Assembly: GCA_013349405.1 (NCBI GenBank)
Contig: DUZS01000003.1
Span: 124,001 to 188,000 of the forward strand
Direction of reading: 5' to 3'
Origin: Desulfuromonadales bacterium
GTDB taxonomy: Bacteria; Desulfobacterota; Desulfuromonadia; Geobacterales; Pseudopelobacteraceae
DNA: 64,000 bases
Shown here: positions 1 to 10,309 of the stretch, piece after piece
Position numbering within the stretch: position 1 is the stretch's first letter
Layout of the letters: each line of letters opens with the position of its first letter
The notes under the pieces: generated by a model
The model's input: only the letters and a program-made list of their open reading frames with translations
Database searches by the model: none
What the model was told of the DNA's origin: nothing
Made by a program: the position numbers and the translations under genes

Positions 1-1
1 C

Positions 2-1282
2 GATGAGGCAGCCGGTCACATTATAAAAAATACGACGCAAACATTCCATCGCCATCTCGGCCTTGTTTTTTCCCGGGCAAACGACCTCTGGGCAGAGGCG
101 CTCTATATGGAGTCGATCTATGTAACACCGGTAACATCAACGCCGCTGTTAAACAGGCTCGGTGATATGGCCTTAACTCCGGTAGCCGGATCGGTAATTC
201 TTGTCGCACTGATTGCCCTGCTCTACTTCATCGTCGGAAAATTTGCTGCCGGTATCGTCGTTGATTTTCTGCTGAACGATTTTTTCGGCGCCATGGTGGC
301 CCCGCACCTGAAAAACGTGGTAGCAGTCATCCCGTATGCCTTTGTGCGGGATATTATCGTCGGCGAATACGGTTTGTATACCATGGCGCTTGTTCCTGTC
401 CTCGGCCTGTTATTGCCGATCCTCACGGTGTTCTTCTTTACGTTCGGCTTTATTGAAGATTCAGGATATATCCCCCGCCTCTCAATTCTGCTGGACAGAA
501 CTTTTCGGAAAATCGGGCTGAACGGTAAAGCAGTGCTTCCGATGGTGCTTGGTTTTTCCTGCGTCACCATGGCAACAATATCCACCAGGGTGCTCGATAA
601 CAAAAGGGAGCGCTTCATCGCCATCTTTCTGCTCTCGCTCGGCATCCCCTGCTCTGCCAAATTAAGTATCATTCTGGCTATTCTGGCACAGGTTTCGTTT
701 GCCGGTTTTCTGGTGGTGTTCGGGGTTATTTTTTCTTTAACTGTCGTTACCGGCTTTGTGCTGAATAAACTGATGCCTGTAGAAACCTCTAATTTTATTA
801 TGGAAATCCCGCCAATCCGCATCCCGAGCCTGAAAAACGTGCTTGCAAAGACCTCCTACCGGTCATTGCTGTTTCTCCAGGAGGCGGTGCCGCTTTTTCT
901 TATCAGTGCTCTGGGACTGTTTTTTGCTGATAAAATCGGCCTGCTGACCATTATAGAAACCCTTTCGGCGCCGATTATCAGCGGTTTCCTCGGATTGCCG
1001 CCTCAGTTTGCAGAATCACTCATCATGGGTTTTATACGGGGTGAAGCCGGGGTTGCCGTGCTGAAAAAGATGGTCGATTCCGGGGTGATGAATCATGCGC
1101 AGCTGGTTGTCGCGATGGTTGTAACAATACTTTTCATCCCCTGCGTCACGAATTTCATGCTCATAATTAAAGAGCAGGGAGCGCAAAAGGCACTCGCAAT
1201 TATCGTTTCTGTGACTACCTGCGCCATTGTGACCGGCGGCATCCTGAACCATTTTTTCCGCTGGGCTAATATTGTATTTTAA
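2..1282 (+). CDS. feoB: Ferrous iron transporter FeoB, C-terminal permease part (5' end outside window)
   Basis: The frame is open from base 2, so the gene starts before the window; the internal ATG at 107 is not the true start. What remains is the membrane permease half of FeoB, with many hydrophobic segments and two Gate-like motifs: PMVLGFSCVTMATISTRVL, where most FeoB proteins have GCNVP, and GIPCSAKLS. The N-terminal G-protein domain that powers or gates Fe2+ uptake is not visible. The next gene, 14 bases downstream, is a DtxR-FeoA fusion, which supports ferrous iron uptake and its metal-dependent control. The first Gate motif departs from the common sequence (SCVTM instead of GCNVP), so this is probably a divergent FeoB subtype. 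Confidence 0.9.
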   Translation, partial: DEAAGHIIKNTTQTFHRHLGLVFSRANDLWAEALYMESIYVTPVTSTPLLNRLGDMALTPVAGSVILVALIALLYFIVGKFAAGIVVDFLLNDFFGAMVAPHLKNVVAVIPYAFVRDIIVGEYGLYTMALVPVLGLLLPILTVFFFTFGFIEDSGYIPRLSILLDRTFRKIGLNGKAVLPMVLGFSCVTMATISTRVLDNKRERFIAIFLLSLGIPCSAKLSIILAILAQVSFAGFLVVFGVIFSLTVVTGFVLNKLMPVETSNFIMEIPPIRIPSLKNVLAKTSYRSLLFLQEAVPLFLISALGLFFADKIGLLTIIETLSAPIISGFLGLPPQFAESLIMGFIRGEAGVAVLKKMVDSGVMNHAQLVVAMVVTILFIPCVTNFMLIIKEQGAQKALAIIVSVTTCAIVTGGILNHFFRWANIVF

Positions 1283-1296
1283 GGAGAGTGTAACCT

Positions 1297-1959
1297 GTGA
1301 AAACGATACATGTAACGGATGAGGTTCTCGAGACCGTCTGGAGATTTGAGGAGAGGGGTGGCTGCACAGTAGAAGATGTTAAAAAAGAACATGAAGATGC
1401 ATCCGGATATGTCGTCAATGATGAACTGTTATCGGAGCTGGAAAAAGACGGTCTGGTCACAATACGCGGAGCGCTGATAGCGCTCACAACAGCCGGCAAG
1501 GCGCACGCCCTCCCGGTTATCCGCAGGCATAGAATTGCAGAACGACTCCTCGTCGATGTCCTCGGTATGCCGTTTGATGCCATCGAAGAGTCGGCCTGTG
1601 AATATGAACATACACTGGCGCCCGGGCTTACCGAGGCGATCTGCACCCTGCTCGGGCACCCGCGGGAGTGCCCCCACGGCTCGCCCATACCTGAAGGTGA
1701 CTGCTGCCGGCGTTCCGAGCGCTCGGTGGAGTCATTCGTCAAACCGCTGAACGAGATGGAGATCGGTGATTCGGTGCGCATCTCGTTCATCCGCAAGGAC
1801 GACCCGGTGCTGATTGGCAAGCTGGTCTCCTTTGGTGTTTCGCCGGGAAAAACGATAAAAATCCGCCAGAAGTTTCCCGCGTATGTCATTCAGATTGAGC
1901 ATTCCCAGATCGCACTGGAGCAGGATATTGCAGCAGACATCTACGGGGTGAAGATATAA
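1297..1959 (+). CDS. DtxR-like metal-dependent regulator fused to a FeoA domain
   Basis: A 220-residue protein starting at GTG 1297, with AAGGAGAG just upstream overlapping the feoB stop. Residues about 1-75 look like a winged helix. Residues about 80-130 resemble the DtxR/MntR dimerisation and metal region (RRHRIAERLL, then SACEYEH, then HPRECPHGSPIP). Residues about 148-220 form a FeoA/SH3-like domain (LNEMEIGDSVRIS through the C-terminus). Fused DtxR-FeoA proteins next to feoB are common in Geobacter relatives. It probably senses Fe2+ and controls or modulates FeoB. The fusion itself is directly visible; the metal specificity is inferred from the neighbour. Confidence 0.85.
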   Translation: MKTIHVTDEVLETVWRFEERGGCTVEDVKKEHEDASGYVVNDELLSELEKDGLVTIRGALIALTTAGKAHALPVIRRHRIAERLLVDVLGMPFDAIEESACEYEHTLAPGLTEAICTLLGHPRECPHGSPIPEGDCCRRSERSVESFVKPLNEMEIGDSVRISFIRKDDPVLIGKLVSFGVSPGKTIKIRQKFPAYVIQIEHSQIALEQDIAADIYGVKI

Positions 1960-1987
1960 TACCAGACCGCTTCAGAGGAAGATTCTC

Positions 1988-4900
1988 ATGGAAAAAGCAC
2001 ATCAAGGCATAGATCAGCTTCATCCGCACGTACTGGTTATTGATGACGAACTGGATATTTGTTGCATGGTGGCGAACTATTTAAAGAGAATCGGCTGTAA
2101 AGTTGACATGGCCTGTAATGCCGCAGATGCCTACAGCATGGTTGAAGATGGTCAGTATCAAGCAATCGTGAGCGATATTAAAATGCCGGGCGAAGACGGT
2201 ATTTCGCTCCTCGTCCGTATCCGCAAAATCCGGCCGGACATTCCGGTCATCCTGATGGCCGACCAGAGTGATGTACAGTTGGCTCACGCTGCCATAAAGC
2301 ATGGTGCCTTCGATTCTGTCCTAAAACCGCTCGATTTTATCCTTCTGGAAAAAATAGTTGAACGTGCCGTCAATCATGACAGGCTGCTGCGTCTGGAGAA
2401 AAACTACCGTGCCGAGCTGGAGCAGACGGTTATCGGGAAGACCCTGGAATCGGAGGCTGCCGCTGCACAGTTACGGGTGGAGGTTGCCGGGCACCTTGCT
2501 GCGGAGGAAAAACTGGAGCAGGGCAGGGCAGCCGTTGAAGCTGTCAACACAAAGCTGCAGGCGGAACTTGCCGAACTTAAGGCGGCAGGATCTCAGCTGG
2601 AACAGGCCAGGTGTGCTGCTGAGGCTGCCAACGAACAGTTACTGGCTGAAAATGCCGAGCGTCAGCAGGTGGAAAACAGGCTGCAACAGGCCGCTGCAGA
2701 GCGCACAGCGGAATTGCAGACGGTTATTGAACAGCTGCTGGCCGAACTGGCCGAGCGCAAAGAGTTCGAAGAGAAACTGAAGCAGGCCAGAACCGCCGCT
2801 GAAGATGCCAATGAACTGCTGCAAGCCGGACTGGCTGCCGAACGCAGTCAGGCTGAAACCGTGGTCAAGCAGTTGCAGAGCGAGCACGCTGAGCAGCTGC
2901 AGATGGCAGGCACCCTTCACCAGACCGCTGCAGAGCGTGCGTTGGAATTGCAAGCGGTTGTTTCTCAGCTGCAGGCTCAGCTCGTTGAGCACAGAGATGT
3001 TGAAGAACAACTGGAACAGACCTGTATCACTGCCGAAGCCGCCAACGTGCAGCTGCGGACAGAACTGGCCGAACGTACCGCTGCTGCAGAACAGCTTGAG
3101 CTGGTTCGGGCTGCCACCGCAGCAACCATTGATCAGTTGCAGACTGAACTTGCTGCCGAACGCCGACACGCCGAAGCTGCCGTTGCTCTGTTTCAGACTG
3201 AGATTGTCGAGCGGCAGCAGCTGGAAAGCAGCCTGCGCCAGACAAATACAGAGCGCACGCTGGAATTGCAAACTGTTGTGGAACAGTTGCAGGCTCAACG
3301 CGCTGCCGAGCGTGCGTACGCCGAAGAGCAGCTGGAACAGGCACGCACGGCCGCAGAAGCTGATAAAGAACGTCTGCAGGCGGAGTTGGCTGCCGAGCGT
3401 AAAGCTGCACAAGAAAAACTGGAGCAGGCACAAGCCGCCGCTGACGCTGCCATTGAACAGCTGCAGGATAAGCACGCAGAGCGGAAGAAGGAATGGCAGA
3501 CTGTTACGGAACAGTTGCAGATTGAATTCACCGAGCGTCAGGCTGCAGAAGAGCTGTTGAAGCAGGCGAGGATAGCTACTGAAGCTGTTAATGAGCAGTT
3601 GCACAGTGAAATTGCCGAACGGCAGCAGCTGGAAATCAGCCTGCAGCAGGCTGCAGTAGAACACACGCTGGAATTGCAGGCTGTCGCAGAGCGGTTGCGG
3701 GTTGAACTGGCCGCCGTGCGCACGCAGTCCGAAGAGACGCTGGAGCAGGCGAGGGTAACGGCTGACGCAGCTATTAAACAGATGCAGGCGAAACATGACG
3801 AGCGTAAACAGGAATGGCAGAATGTCACGGAACAGCTGCAGGTTGAATTTACCGAGCGTCAGGCAGCCGAAGAGCAGTTGAAACTGGCGCTGGCTGCTAC
3901 CGAGGCGGTCAACGGGCAGCTGCAGTCTGAAATAGCCGGGCGGCAGCAGCTGGAAAGCCGTCTGCAGCTCACTGTTGCAGAAAGCACATCGGCATTACAG
4001 AGTGTCATTGAGCAGATGGAGGCTGAACGTGCAGCCGAGCGCCACGCTTTCGAAGAACAGCTCGAACAGTTCAGGGTGGCCGCCGAAGCTGCCAATGAAC
4101 AGATGCAGGCGAAACTTGCCGAGCGGAAACAGGAAGTGCAGACAGTTGCTGAGCAGCTGCAGATTGAATTTGCCGAGCGCCAGGGTGCCGAAGAACAGCT
4201 GGAGCAGGCCAGGATAGCTGCCGAAGCGGTCAATACGCAGCTGCAGGATGAGATTGCCGAGAGGCAGCAGGTGGAAAACCGTCTCAAGGAGACTCTCCAT
4301 CAGAGTGAAAGCCTTGAACAGTTGCTCTCTGAGCGCATGGAGGAGTTGGAAAGTGTCAGCCGGCAGCTGCAGGAAGAAACTGACAGGTACCTGCACGCCG
4401 AGAAGTCGCTCAGCGAATCCGAATACAAACACCAAAGCATCATCCAGGCCGATATGGATGGCTTCTGGCTGATGGGGCGGGCGGGCCACCTGCTGGAAGT
4501 CAATAACGCCTACTGCCTGATGAGCGGCTACAGCGAGCAGGAACTGCTGGCCATGCATATCAATGATCTTGACGCTGCTGACCCCGCCGCAGAGCCCTCT
4601 CTCCACATGCAGAATCTCATAACAGATGGCACTGATCATTTTGAGGCGCAGCAGCGTCGCAAAGACGGGACTGTTTTTACTGTCGAAATCCGCGCCCAGT
4701 ATCCCGCTGATGAAGATGGGCACATTGTGGTTTTCCTGCGTGATATAATCGATCAAAAGCGACTGGAGGAAGCTCATCGGCTATGTGAAAGTCTGGAGCA
4801 GGCCGGGCGGGCTGCAGAAGCCGTCATTGAAGAGCTCACGGGAGAAATAGCCGCTCGTAAGCAGGCGGAAAGCGGCCTTGAGCAGGCAGTTGCTGAACGG

Positions 4901-7900
4901 ACTCAGGAGGTGGCACGTCTCACCGAACAGCTGCAGGCGGAACGTGACGGACACCACCAGACTGAAGAGACTCTGGAGCAGGCGCGCCGCGCCGCCGAAG
5001 ATGCCATTGAACAGCTGCGCGCCGAGCTTGCCGCCGAACGCACAGAGCGGCATCAGGTGGAGTTAAGGCTGGAACAGACTGCAACCGAGCGCACGCAGGA
5101 GTTTGAATCTTTAGTCGAGCAGTTGAAGAGTGAACTGGCCGAGCGCCGACAGGCGGAAAGCAGCCTTGAACAGAGTGTTGCCGAACGGGCGCAGGAATTG
5201 GCGAGTGTTACCGAACAGCTGGTGAGTGTCACCACCCAGCTGGAGAGTGAACGCAGTGAGCGGCAGCAGGTGGAGAGTACTCTCGAGCAGGCCCGATTGG
5301 CGGCTGAAGCTGCCATTGAACAGCTGCAGTCTGAACGTGCTGCCGAGCGTACAGAAGCCGAAGAGCAGCGGGAACAGGCCAGGATAGCCGCTGCAGCGGC
5401 AGCTGAGCAGTACCAGGCGGAACTGGCCGAGCGTAAGTGGGCTGAAAGCACACTCGAACAGACCGTTGCCGAACTCACCGGGGAATTGGCTCAGGTGAAC
5501 GAACGGCTGACGGCTGAACGTGACGAGCGCAGTCAAACCGAAGAGCGGCTCGAACAGCTGAGACTTTCCGCGAAATCTGCCCTTGAAAAGATGCAGTCTG
5601 AAATTACTGCCGAACAGATTCAGCTCGAATCTGTCACCGGGCAACTGCAGGCAGAACTGACTGCGCGCGAGGAGACCGAAGAGAAGCTGGAGCAGGCCAG
5701 GCTGGCCGCCGCAGCCGCTGCTGAGCAGTATCAGGCTGAGCTTGCCGAACGCAGGCAGGCGGAAAACTGCCTGGAACAGGCCATATCCGAGCGCAGCCAG
5801 GAGCTGGAGCGTGCCAGAGGGGAGCTGCAGGCGGAACGGGATGAGCGGTGCCGGGTGGAGGTACGGCTGGAAACGACCGCTGCCGAGCAAACGCGGGAGT
5901 TTGAGGCGTTAATTGACACGCTCAAAGAGGAGCTCGCTGAGCATAAACGTGTGGAAAGCGGCCTTGAACAGACTGTTGCCGAACGGGTGCAGGAACTGGC
6001 AACTGTCACTGAAAAGCTGCAGGCTGAACGTTCTGAGCGCCAACTTGTGGAAAGCCGCATGGAGCAGGCGAGGCGCGCCGCGGAAACGGTCATTGAAAAA
6101 TTGCGTATGGAGCTCGATGCCGTGCGCAAAAATGCAGCGGAGCAACAGACAGAGGCGCGACTGGCTGCCGAAGCAGCGATTGAGCAGCTGCAGAATGAGC
6201 TTGCCGAGTGCAGGCAGACGGAAAGCCGTCTTGAACTCACCGCTTCCGGACTCACCCACGAACGGGAGAGTCTCGCTGAACAGCTGCAGAGTGAACGCGC
6301 CGAGCGGCAGCAGGTGGAAAATGCCCGGGAACAGGCGAGAATCGCTGCCGAAGCGGTCATCGCAGAGATGCAGAGCGGCTTTGCTGCCGAACGCAGGGAG
6401 CGCGACGCCGTCAACGAGCAGCTGCAGGCTGAGTGCACCGGGTGCAACGAGACCATAGCGCGGCTGGAACTGGCGCTGCAGAGCGCCGAAACTTCCGCAC
6501 AGCAGCTGGAACAGGAGAAACTGGCCACCGAGGCGGTGGTTGAGCAGCTGCAGCGTGAGCTTGACGCACGGAGGCAGGAGTTGGCGGACACCAGCGAACA
6601 GTTGCACAGTGAACGCAGCGAGAGAATAAATGGCGAAGAAAAACTGGAACGGGCACGGCAGGCAGCGGAAGCGGATATCGAAAAGCTGCGGGGTGAAGTG
6701 GCTGCCGGGCAGCTGCAGGTTGAAGCTCTCGACACAAGCCTGAAGGCTGAAATTGCCGAGCGGCAGCAGGTGGAAAACAGTCTGGAGCAGCGGGTCACGA
6801 AGCTCGCGGCGGAGCTGGTAAGCAGCAATGAGCTGCTGCAGGCCGAGCGCCTGGAACACGAGCGCGCTGAACAGGCGCTCAATAAATCAGAATTCAAGCA
6901 CCGTGGCATCATGCAGGCTGATATGGACGGTTTCTGGCTGATCGACCGGGACGGCCTTCTGCTGGAAGTCAATGACGCCTACTGCCAGATGAGCGGTTAC
7001 AGCGAGCAGGAACTGCTGGCGATGCATGTCAATGATCTTGAAACAGGTAACCCGACCGCGGATATCACCTCGTTCATACAGAATGTCGTCACTGACAGTG
7101 ATGACCGTTTTGAGACACAGCACCGCCGCAAGGACGGGAGCGTCTTTGATGTCGAAATCCGTTCCCGGCTGACCGCTGACGAAGATGGCCAGAGAGCCGT
7201 TTTCCTGCAGGATATTACCGCTCGAAAGCAGCTGGAAGAGACCGTGCGCAGCTGTAAAGAGAGCTGTGAGCTGCTGGAACAGGCGGTTGCGCAGCGCACA
7301 GAGGAACTGGAGAAAGCCACGGAGCTGCTCCAGGCTGAACATGGCAAACGCATGCAGGTCAAAAACATTCTCGAGCAGAGAATTGCCGAGCGCACTGAGG
7401 AGCTGGAAAAAACCGCCGGGCTGCTGCAGGCGGCAGAGGCGGAGCGCGCAGCGGCCGGGGAGGAGCTTGAGCGGGGCAGAGCCGTCACTGAAGCGGCCAG
7501 AAAAGAGGTCGAGGCCGCCAACCAGAAACTGCAGGCCGAGCAGGCCGCACTGCTGCGGGTGAAAAGCAGTCTGGAACGGGCAAAAGAGTTTGCCGATCTG
7601 TTATTCAATTCACCGCTTGACACGGTGCATATGTTTGATGTCGCCACGGGCGAAATGATCAGGTGGAACCCGCGCTTTACCGAGGTCTGCGGCTACAGTG
7701 ACGCAGAGATCGCGCAGATGAAATTTCCGGACGCTTTTTATGATGAAGAGACTCCCGACAGTGCCAAAGAGGCATTGGTCAGGATTTCTGCCGGGAAAAA
7801 AGGAGTTGCCGAACTGACGCTGCTCACCAAGAGCGGCATACGCGTTCCGTACGAATACGGTGTCACCGCGATTCACACCGAGGATGGCCGGTCGTTACTG

Positions 7901-9460
7901 GTGCCGGTAGGCCGCGACATCACCGGGCGCAAGACCAAGAGCGCAATCCTGGCGAATATGAGCCGTGAAATTCGTACCGAAACCAACAGTATCATCAACA
8001 TGAATGCGTTTCTGCTCGATACCAATCTGAGCAAGGAACAGCGCCACTTTGCCGAAATAGCCTATAAAGGGGGCGAGAGCCTGCTCGAATACATCAATGA
8101 TATTGTCGATTTTTCCAATATCGAGGCAGGCGTTCTGGAGATCGAGAAATCCGACTTTGATGTGAAGGCGCTGCTGGAAAACACTGCAGAGATTCTGGCG
8201 GCAAAGGCCGCCGACAGTGGACTGGAACTGACGTGCCGGATTGATTCCGCCGTACCGGCTCATCTGAGGGGTGATCCGAAACGGATCCGTGAGATCATTG
8301 CCAACATTGCCAGTAACGCGATCGTGTTTACCCGTAAGGGGAAAATTGTTATCAGTGCCACGATTGATTCCGTCCATGGTGACTCGGTCATGCTGCGCAT
8401 TTCCGTGAAAGACACCGGCAGCGGTAAACCGGATGAGCGCCAGATAGCCCTCTACGATCCGGCGGTGCTTCTTGAAGGTTCGGCAACGCGCAATTACGGC
8501 GACGCCAGTCTCGGGCTGGCGATGTGCAAGCTGCTGGTCGATCTGATGGGCGGCAAGATCGGTGTCGACAGTGTCGAGGGGAAAGGCACCACCTTCTGGT
8601 TTACCGCCCAGCTTGAAAAGCAGGCCGCCGGGGCAGTGCCGCAGAGTGTCGGCACAGGTAAGGCCACGGAGGGTGCAGCGCCCGGCGCTGCCCGCCCCAC
8701 CATGTCGGACGCCGCCAAAAAAGGGATTCGCATCCTCATGGCCGAAGACTACCTGACCAACCAGCAGGTGGCCATGATCATACTGAACAAACTCGGCTAC
8801 CAGGCGGATGCGGTAATGAACGGCCTGGAAGCGGTCGCGGCACTTGAAAGCAGAAACTACGATCTGGTGCTGATGGATTGTGAAATGCCGAAGATGAACG
8901 GCTTTGAAGCCACCGCTCTGATCCGCAGCAGCAGTTCAAAAGTGTTCAATCATGCCGTGCCGATCATCGCCCTGACCGCCAATGCCTTCGACCAGGATCG
9001 TGAGCGCTGCCTTGATGCCGGTATGAATGACTATCTTACCAAGCCGGTCAGGATGGAAAAACTGGCGATGGTTTTGGATAAATGGCTCATGCCGGGCGCC
9101 CCGCTGATACAGTTTGCGCTCCCGCTGTTTGAGGAACGGGAACTGCTTGAATTTCTGAACGGCGACGTCAAATATGCGAAAAAAGTATTGAATTACGTTC
9201 TGAAAACATTCCCTGAACATGTCGAAACGCTGAAAGAACTTGTTAATGGTAGCGATCTGTACGCCATCGGTCTGCAGGCCAATACAATGACGGGTCTTGT
9301 CTCATGCACATTCACACCGGCACTCCAGGAGATCTGCGCTAAAGTAGAATCAGCCGCACAAGTGGGTGATCTCGACTCCACGCGGGGATTGTTGCCGGAA
9401 CTTGAGAAAATTGCAGTGAAGACGCTGGAAAAAATCCGGACGGCAGCGACACGGGTCTGA
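1988..9460 (+). CDS. Giant coiled-coil hybrid histidine kinase homologue, catalytically degenerate
   Basis: A 2490-residue protein starting at ATG 1988 after GAGGAAG. Domain order: receiver (residues about 14-130, phospho-acceptor D63), a long Ala/Glu/Gln coiled coil, PAS (about 808-925), a second coiled coil, a near-copy PAS (about 1631-1750), coil, a third PAS (about 1866-1980), HisKA-like (about 1985-2045), HATPase-like (about 2060-2207), receiver (about 2245-2367, D2297 in VLMDCEMPKMNG) and an HPt-like tail (about 2380-2484). The H-box reads MSREIRTETN, so the phospho-histidine is Arg1993. The ATP-binding boxes are altered (DTGSGKPDE, GDASLGLAM). The HPt motif reads QANTMTG, with Asn2432 instead of His. 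Both receivers keep their Asp. No transmembrane segment is visible, so it is probably cytoplasmic. It could be a scaffold or pseudokinase controlled by other phospho-donors. Confidence 0.85.
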   Translation: MEKAHQGIDQLHPHVLVIDDELDICCMVANYLKRIGCKVDMACNAADAYSMVEDGQYQAIVSDIKMPGEDGISLLVRIRKIRPDIPVILMADQSDVQLAHAAIKHGAFDSVLKPLDFILLEKIVERAVNHDRLLRLEKNYRAELEQTVIGKTLESEAAAAQLRVEVAGHLAAEEKLEQGRAAVEAVNTKLQAELAELKAAGSQLEQARCAAEAANEQLLAENAERQQVENRLQQAAAERTAELQTVIEQLLAELAERKEFEEKLKQARTAAEDANELLQAGLAAERSQAETVVKQLQSEHAEQLQMAGTLHQTAAERALELQAVVSQLQAQLVEHRDVEEQLEQTCITAEAANVQLRTELAERTAAAEQLELVRAATAATIDQLQTELAAERRHAEAAVALFQTEIVERQQLESSLRQTNTERTLELQTVVEQLQAQRAAERAYAEEQLEQARTAAEADKERLQAELAAERKAAQEKLEQAQAAADAAIEQLQDKHAERKKEWQTVTEQLQIEFTERQAAEELLKQARIATEAVNEQLHSEIAERQQLEISLQQAAVEHTLELQAVAERLRVELAAVRTQSEETLEQARVTADAAIKQMQAKHDERKQEWQNVTEQLQVEFTERQAAEEQLKLALAATEAVNGQLQSEIAGRQQLESRLQLTVAESTSALQSVIEQMEAERAAERHAFEEQLEQFRVAAEAANEQMQAKLAERKQEVQTVAEQLQIEFAERQGAEEQLEQARIAAEAVNTQLQDEIAERQQVENRLKETLHQSESLEQLLSERMEELESVSRQLQEETDRYLHAEKSLSESEYKHQSIIQADMDGFWLMGRAGHLLEVNNAYCLMSGYSEQELLAMHINDLDAADPAAEPSLHMQNLITDGTDHFEAQQRRKDGTVFTVEIRAQYPADEDGHIVVFLRDIIDQKRLEEAHRLCESLEQAGRAAEAVIEELTGEIAARKQAESGLEQAVAERTQEVARLTEQLQAERDGHHQTEETLEQARRAAEDAIEQLRAELAAERTERHQVELRLEQTATERTQEFESLVEQLKSELAERRQAESSLEQSVAERAQELASVTEQLVSVTTQLESERSERQQVESTLEQARLAAEAAIEQLQSERAAERTEAEEQREQARIAAAAAAEQYQAELAERKWAESTLEQTVAELTGELAQVNERLTAERDERSQTEERLEQLRLSAKSALEKMQSEITAEQIQLESVTGQLQAELTAREETEEKLEQARLAAAAAAEQYQAELAERRQAENCLEQAISERSQELERARGELQAERDERCRVEVRLETTAAEQTREFEALIDTLKEELAEHKRVESGLEQTVAERVQELATVTEKLQAERSERQLVESRMEQARRAAETVIEKLRMELDAVRKNAAEQQTEARLAAEAAIEQLQNELAECRQTESRLELTASGLTHERESLAEQLQSERAERQQVENAREQARIAAEAVIAEMQSGFAAERRERDAVNEQLQAECTGCNETIARLELALQSAETSAQQLEQEKLATEAVVEQLQRELDARRQELADTSEQLHSERSERINGEEKLERARQAAEADIEKLRGEVAAGQLQVEALDTSLKAEIAERQQVENSLEQRVTKLAAELVSSNELLQAERLEHERAEQALNKSEFKHRGIMQADMDGFWLIDRDGLLLEVNDAYCQMSGYSEQELLAMHVNDLETGNPTADITSFIQNVVTDSDDRFETQHRRKDGSVFDVEIRSRLTADEDGQRAVFLQDITARKQLEETVRSCKESCELLEQAVAQRTEELEKATELLQAEHGKRMQVKNILEQRIAERTEELEKTAGLLQAAEAERAAAGEELERGRAVTEAARKEVEAANQKLQAEQAALLRVKSSLERAKEFADLLFNSPLDTVHMFDVATGEMIRWNPRFTEVCGYSDAEIAQMKFPDAFYDEETPDSAKEALVRISAGKKGVAELTLLTKSGIRVPYEYGVTAIHTEDGRSLLVPVGRDITGRKTKSAILANMSREIRTETNSIINMNAFLLDTNLSKEQRHFAEIAYKGGESLLEYINDIVDFSNIEAGVLEIEKSDFDVKALLENTAEILAAKAADSGLELTCRIDSAVPAHLRGDPKRIREIIANIASNAIVFTRKGKIVISATIDSVHGDSVMLRISVKDTGSGKPDERQIALYDPAVLLEGSATRNYGDASLGLAMCKLLVDLMGGKIGVDSVEGKGTTFWFTAQLEKQAAGAVPQSVGTGKATEGAAPGAARPTMSDAAKKGIRILMAEDYLTNQQVAMIILNKLGYQADAVMNGLEAVAALESRNYDLVLMDCEMPKMNGFEATALIRSSSSKVFNHAVPIIALTANAFDQDRERCLDAGMNDYLTKPVRMEKLAMVLDKWLMPGAPLIQFALPLFEERELLEFLNGDVKYAKKVLNYVLKTFPEHVETLKELVNGSDLYAIGLQANTMTGLVSCTFTPALQEICAKVESAAQVGDLDSTRGLLPELEKIAVKTLEKIRTAATRV

Positions 9461-9506
9461 AGCTGAAGAGTATTGCTTGTTGTGAAACCACGAGGGAGAT
9501 ACGCTT

Positions 9507-10202
9507 ATGAAGCGGTTGAGTAGTAGTATGAAAGAGAAAAAAACAGTCTGTTTCTCCATGTATCATGCGGGGATTCTTCTTTGCGCCGTGACGCTGCTGC
9601 TCGTCATCATGCCGATGTCTGCCGTGGCGGCAAAATCGGCCGGTTCCGGCGCAACGGACTTCGAGATACCTATGAACGAGCTGAGCAGGGAGCAGCAAGA
9701 GTCTCCGGCAAAAACGGTGGCACGCAAAGCCAAAATCAGGAAAAAGAGCGCTGCCAAAGCCCGGGGTTCAAAGGCCGCTGCGGCTGCTTCTGCTCAGCGG
9801 GCAGCTCAGGGAAAAGCGCCCGCCAGTTCGATTCAAGCTCAAAACAGCGCTCTTCAGCCTGAGGCGACACAGCCTTACCGGATATTCAATGTCCCGTACA
9901 GTTTTGTGGTGACCGGCAAGAGCACCGTCATAAAAGCGGTCATTTACCGGGAGGCTGTCGATCTGCAGGCGGTGAACTGCAGGATCCGTGTCGCGGAGAC
10001 AGGGGCACTCTCTCTGGTAAAGATGGCAAAAGTGGACGGTTCCCGCTTCACCTACACGGCAACCCTGCCTGAAGTGGTGCCGGATGCTTCTGCCCTTCGC
10101 TACACCATACATGCCATTGATGCGTCAGGCACGGAGTCTGTCAGCACGGAATTCGTGACTCCGGTGACATTTTCACCATTAGTGCCCGGCTGGCAGTTGT
10201 AA
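9507..10202 (+). CDS. Secreted protein of unknown function with an Ala/Lys-rich linker
   Basis: A 231-residue protein beginning at ATG 9507 behind GAGGGAG. The N-terminus has a charged stretch followed by a hydrophobic signal segment (about residues 20-40) ending in AVAA, consistent with export. Residues about 65-115 are a low-complexity Ala/Lys/Arg/Ser stretch. The remaining roughly 110 residues look like a compact beta-rich domain (fragments IFNVPYSFVVTGK and YTIHAIDASG), reminiscent of the extracellular Ig-like domains in surface or FecR-associated proteins. I do not recognise the family. It lies between the giant sensor and a periplasmic binding protein, so a role in envelope sensing is possible but unproven. 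Confidence 0.6.
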   Translation: MKRLSSSMKEKKTVCFSMYHAGILLCAVTLLLVIMPMSAVAAKSAGSGATDFEIPMNELSREQQESPAKTVARKAKIRKKSAAKARGSKAAAAASAQRAAQGKAPASSIQAQNSALQPEATQPYRIFNVPYSFVVTGKSTVIKAVIYREAVDLQAVNCRIRVAETGALSLVKMAKVDGSRFTYTATLPEVVPDASALRYTIHAIDASGTESVSTEFVTPVTFSPLVPGWQL

Positions 10203-10309
10203 CACGCGTCATTTTCATGAATGCTGCGTGTCATGTATTGTTACGTGCGTTCTGGAGCAGTAAACGCGTTACATTACTCTGGAGAGAATCTTCCATTGGA
10301 GGACTTCAT

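Noticed and set aside
2639-3796. Long minus-strand frame (385 codons) opposite the coiled-coil gene
   Set aside because: It is a shadow of the repetitive Ala/Glu/Gln coding strand; it has no start site and gives a low-complexity Leu/Gln/Phe product. The same applies to the other long minus frames between 3800 and 7650.
2490-6880. Repeated DNA in the coiled-coil region as a possible CRISPR or tandem-repeat element
   Set aside because: The repeats are imperfect, in frame and explained by the heptad coiled-coil protein.
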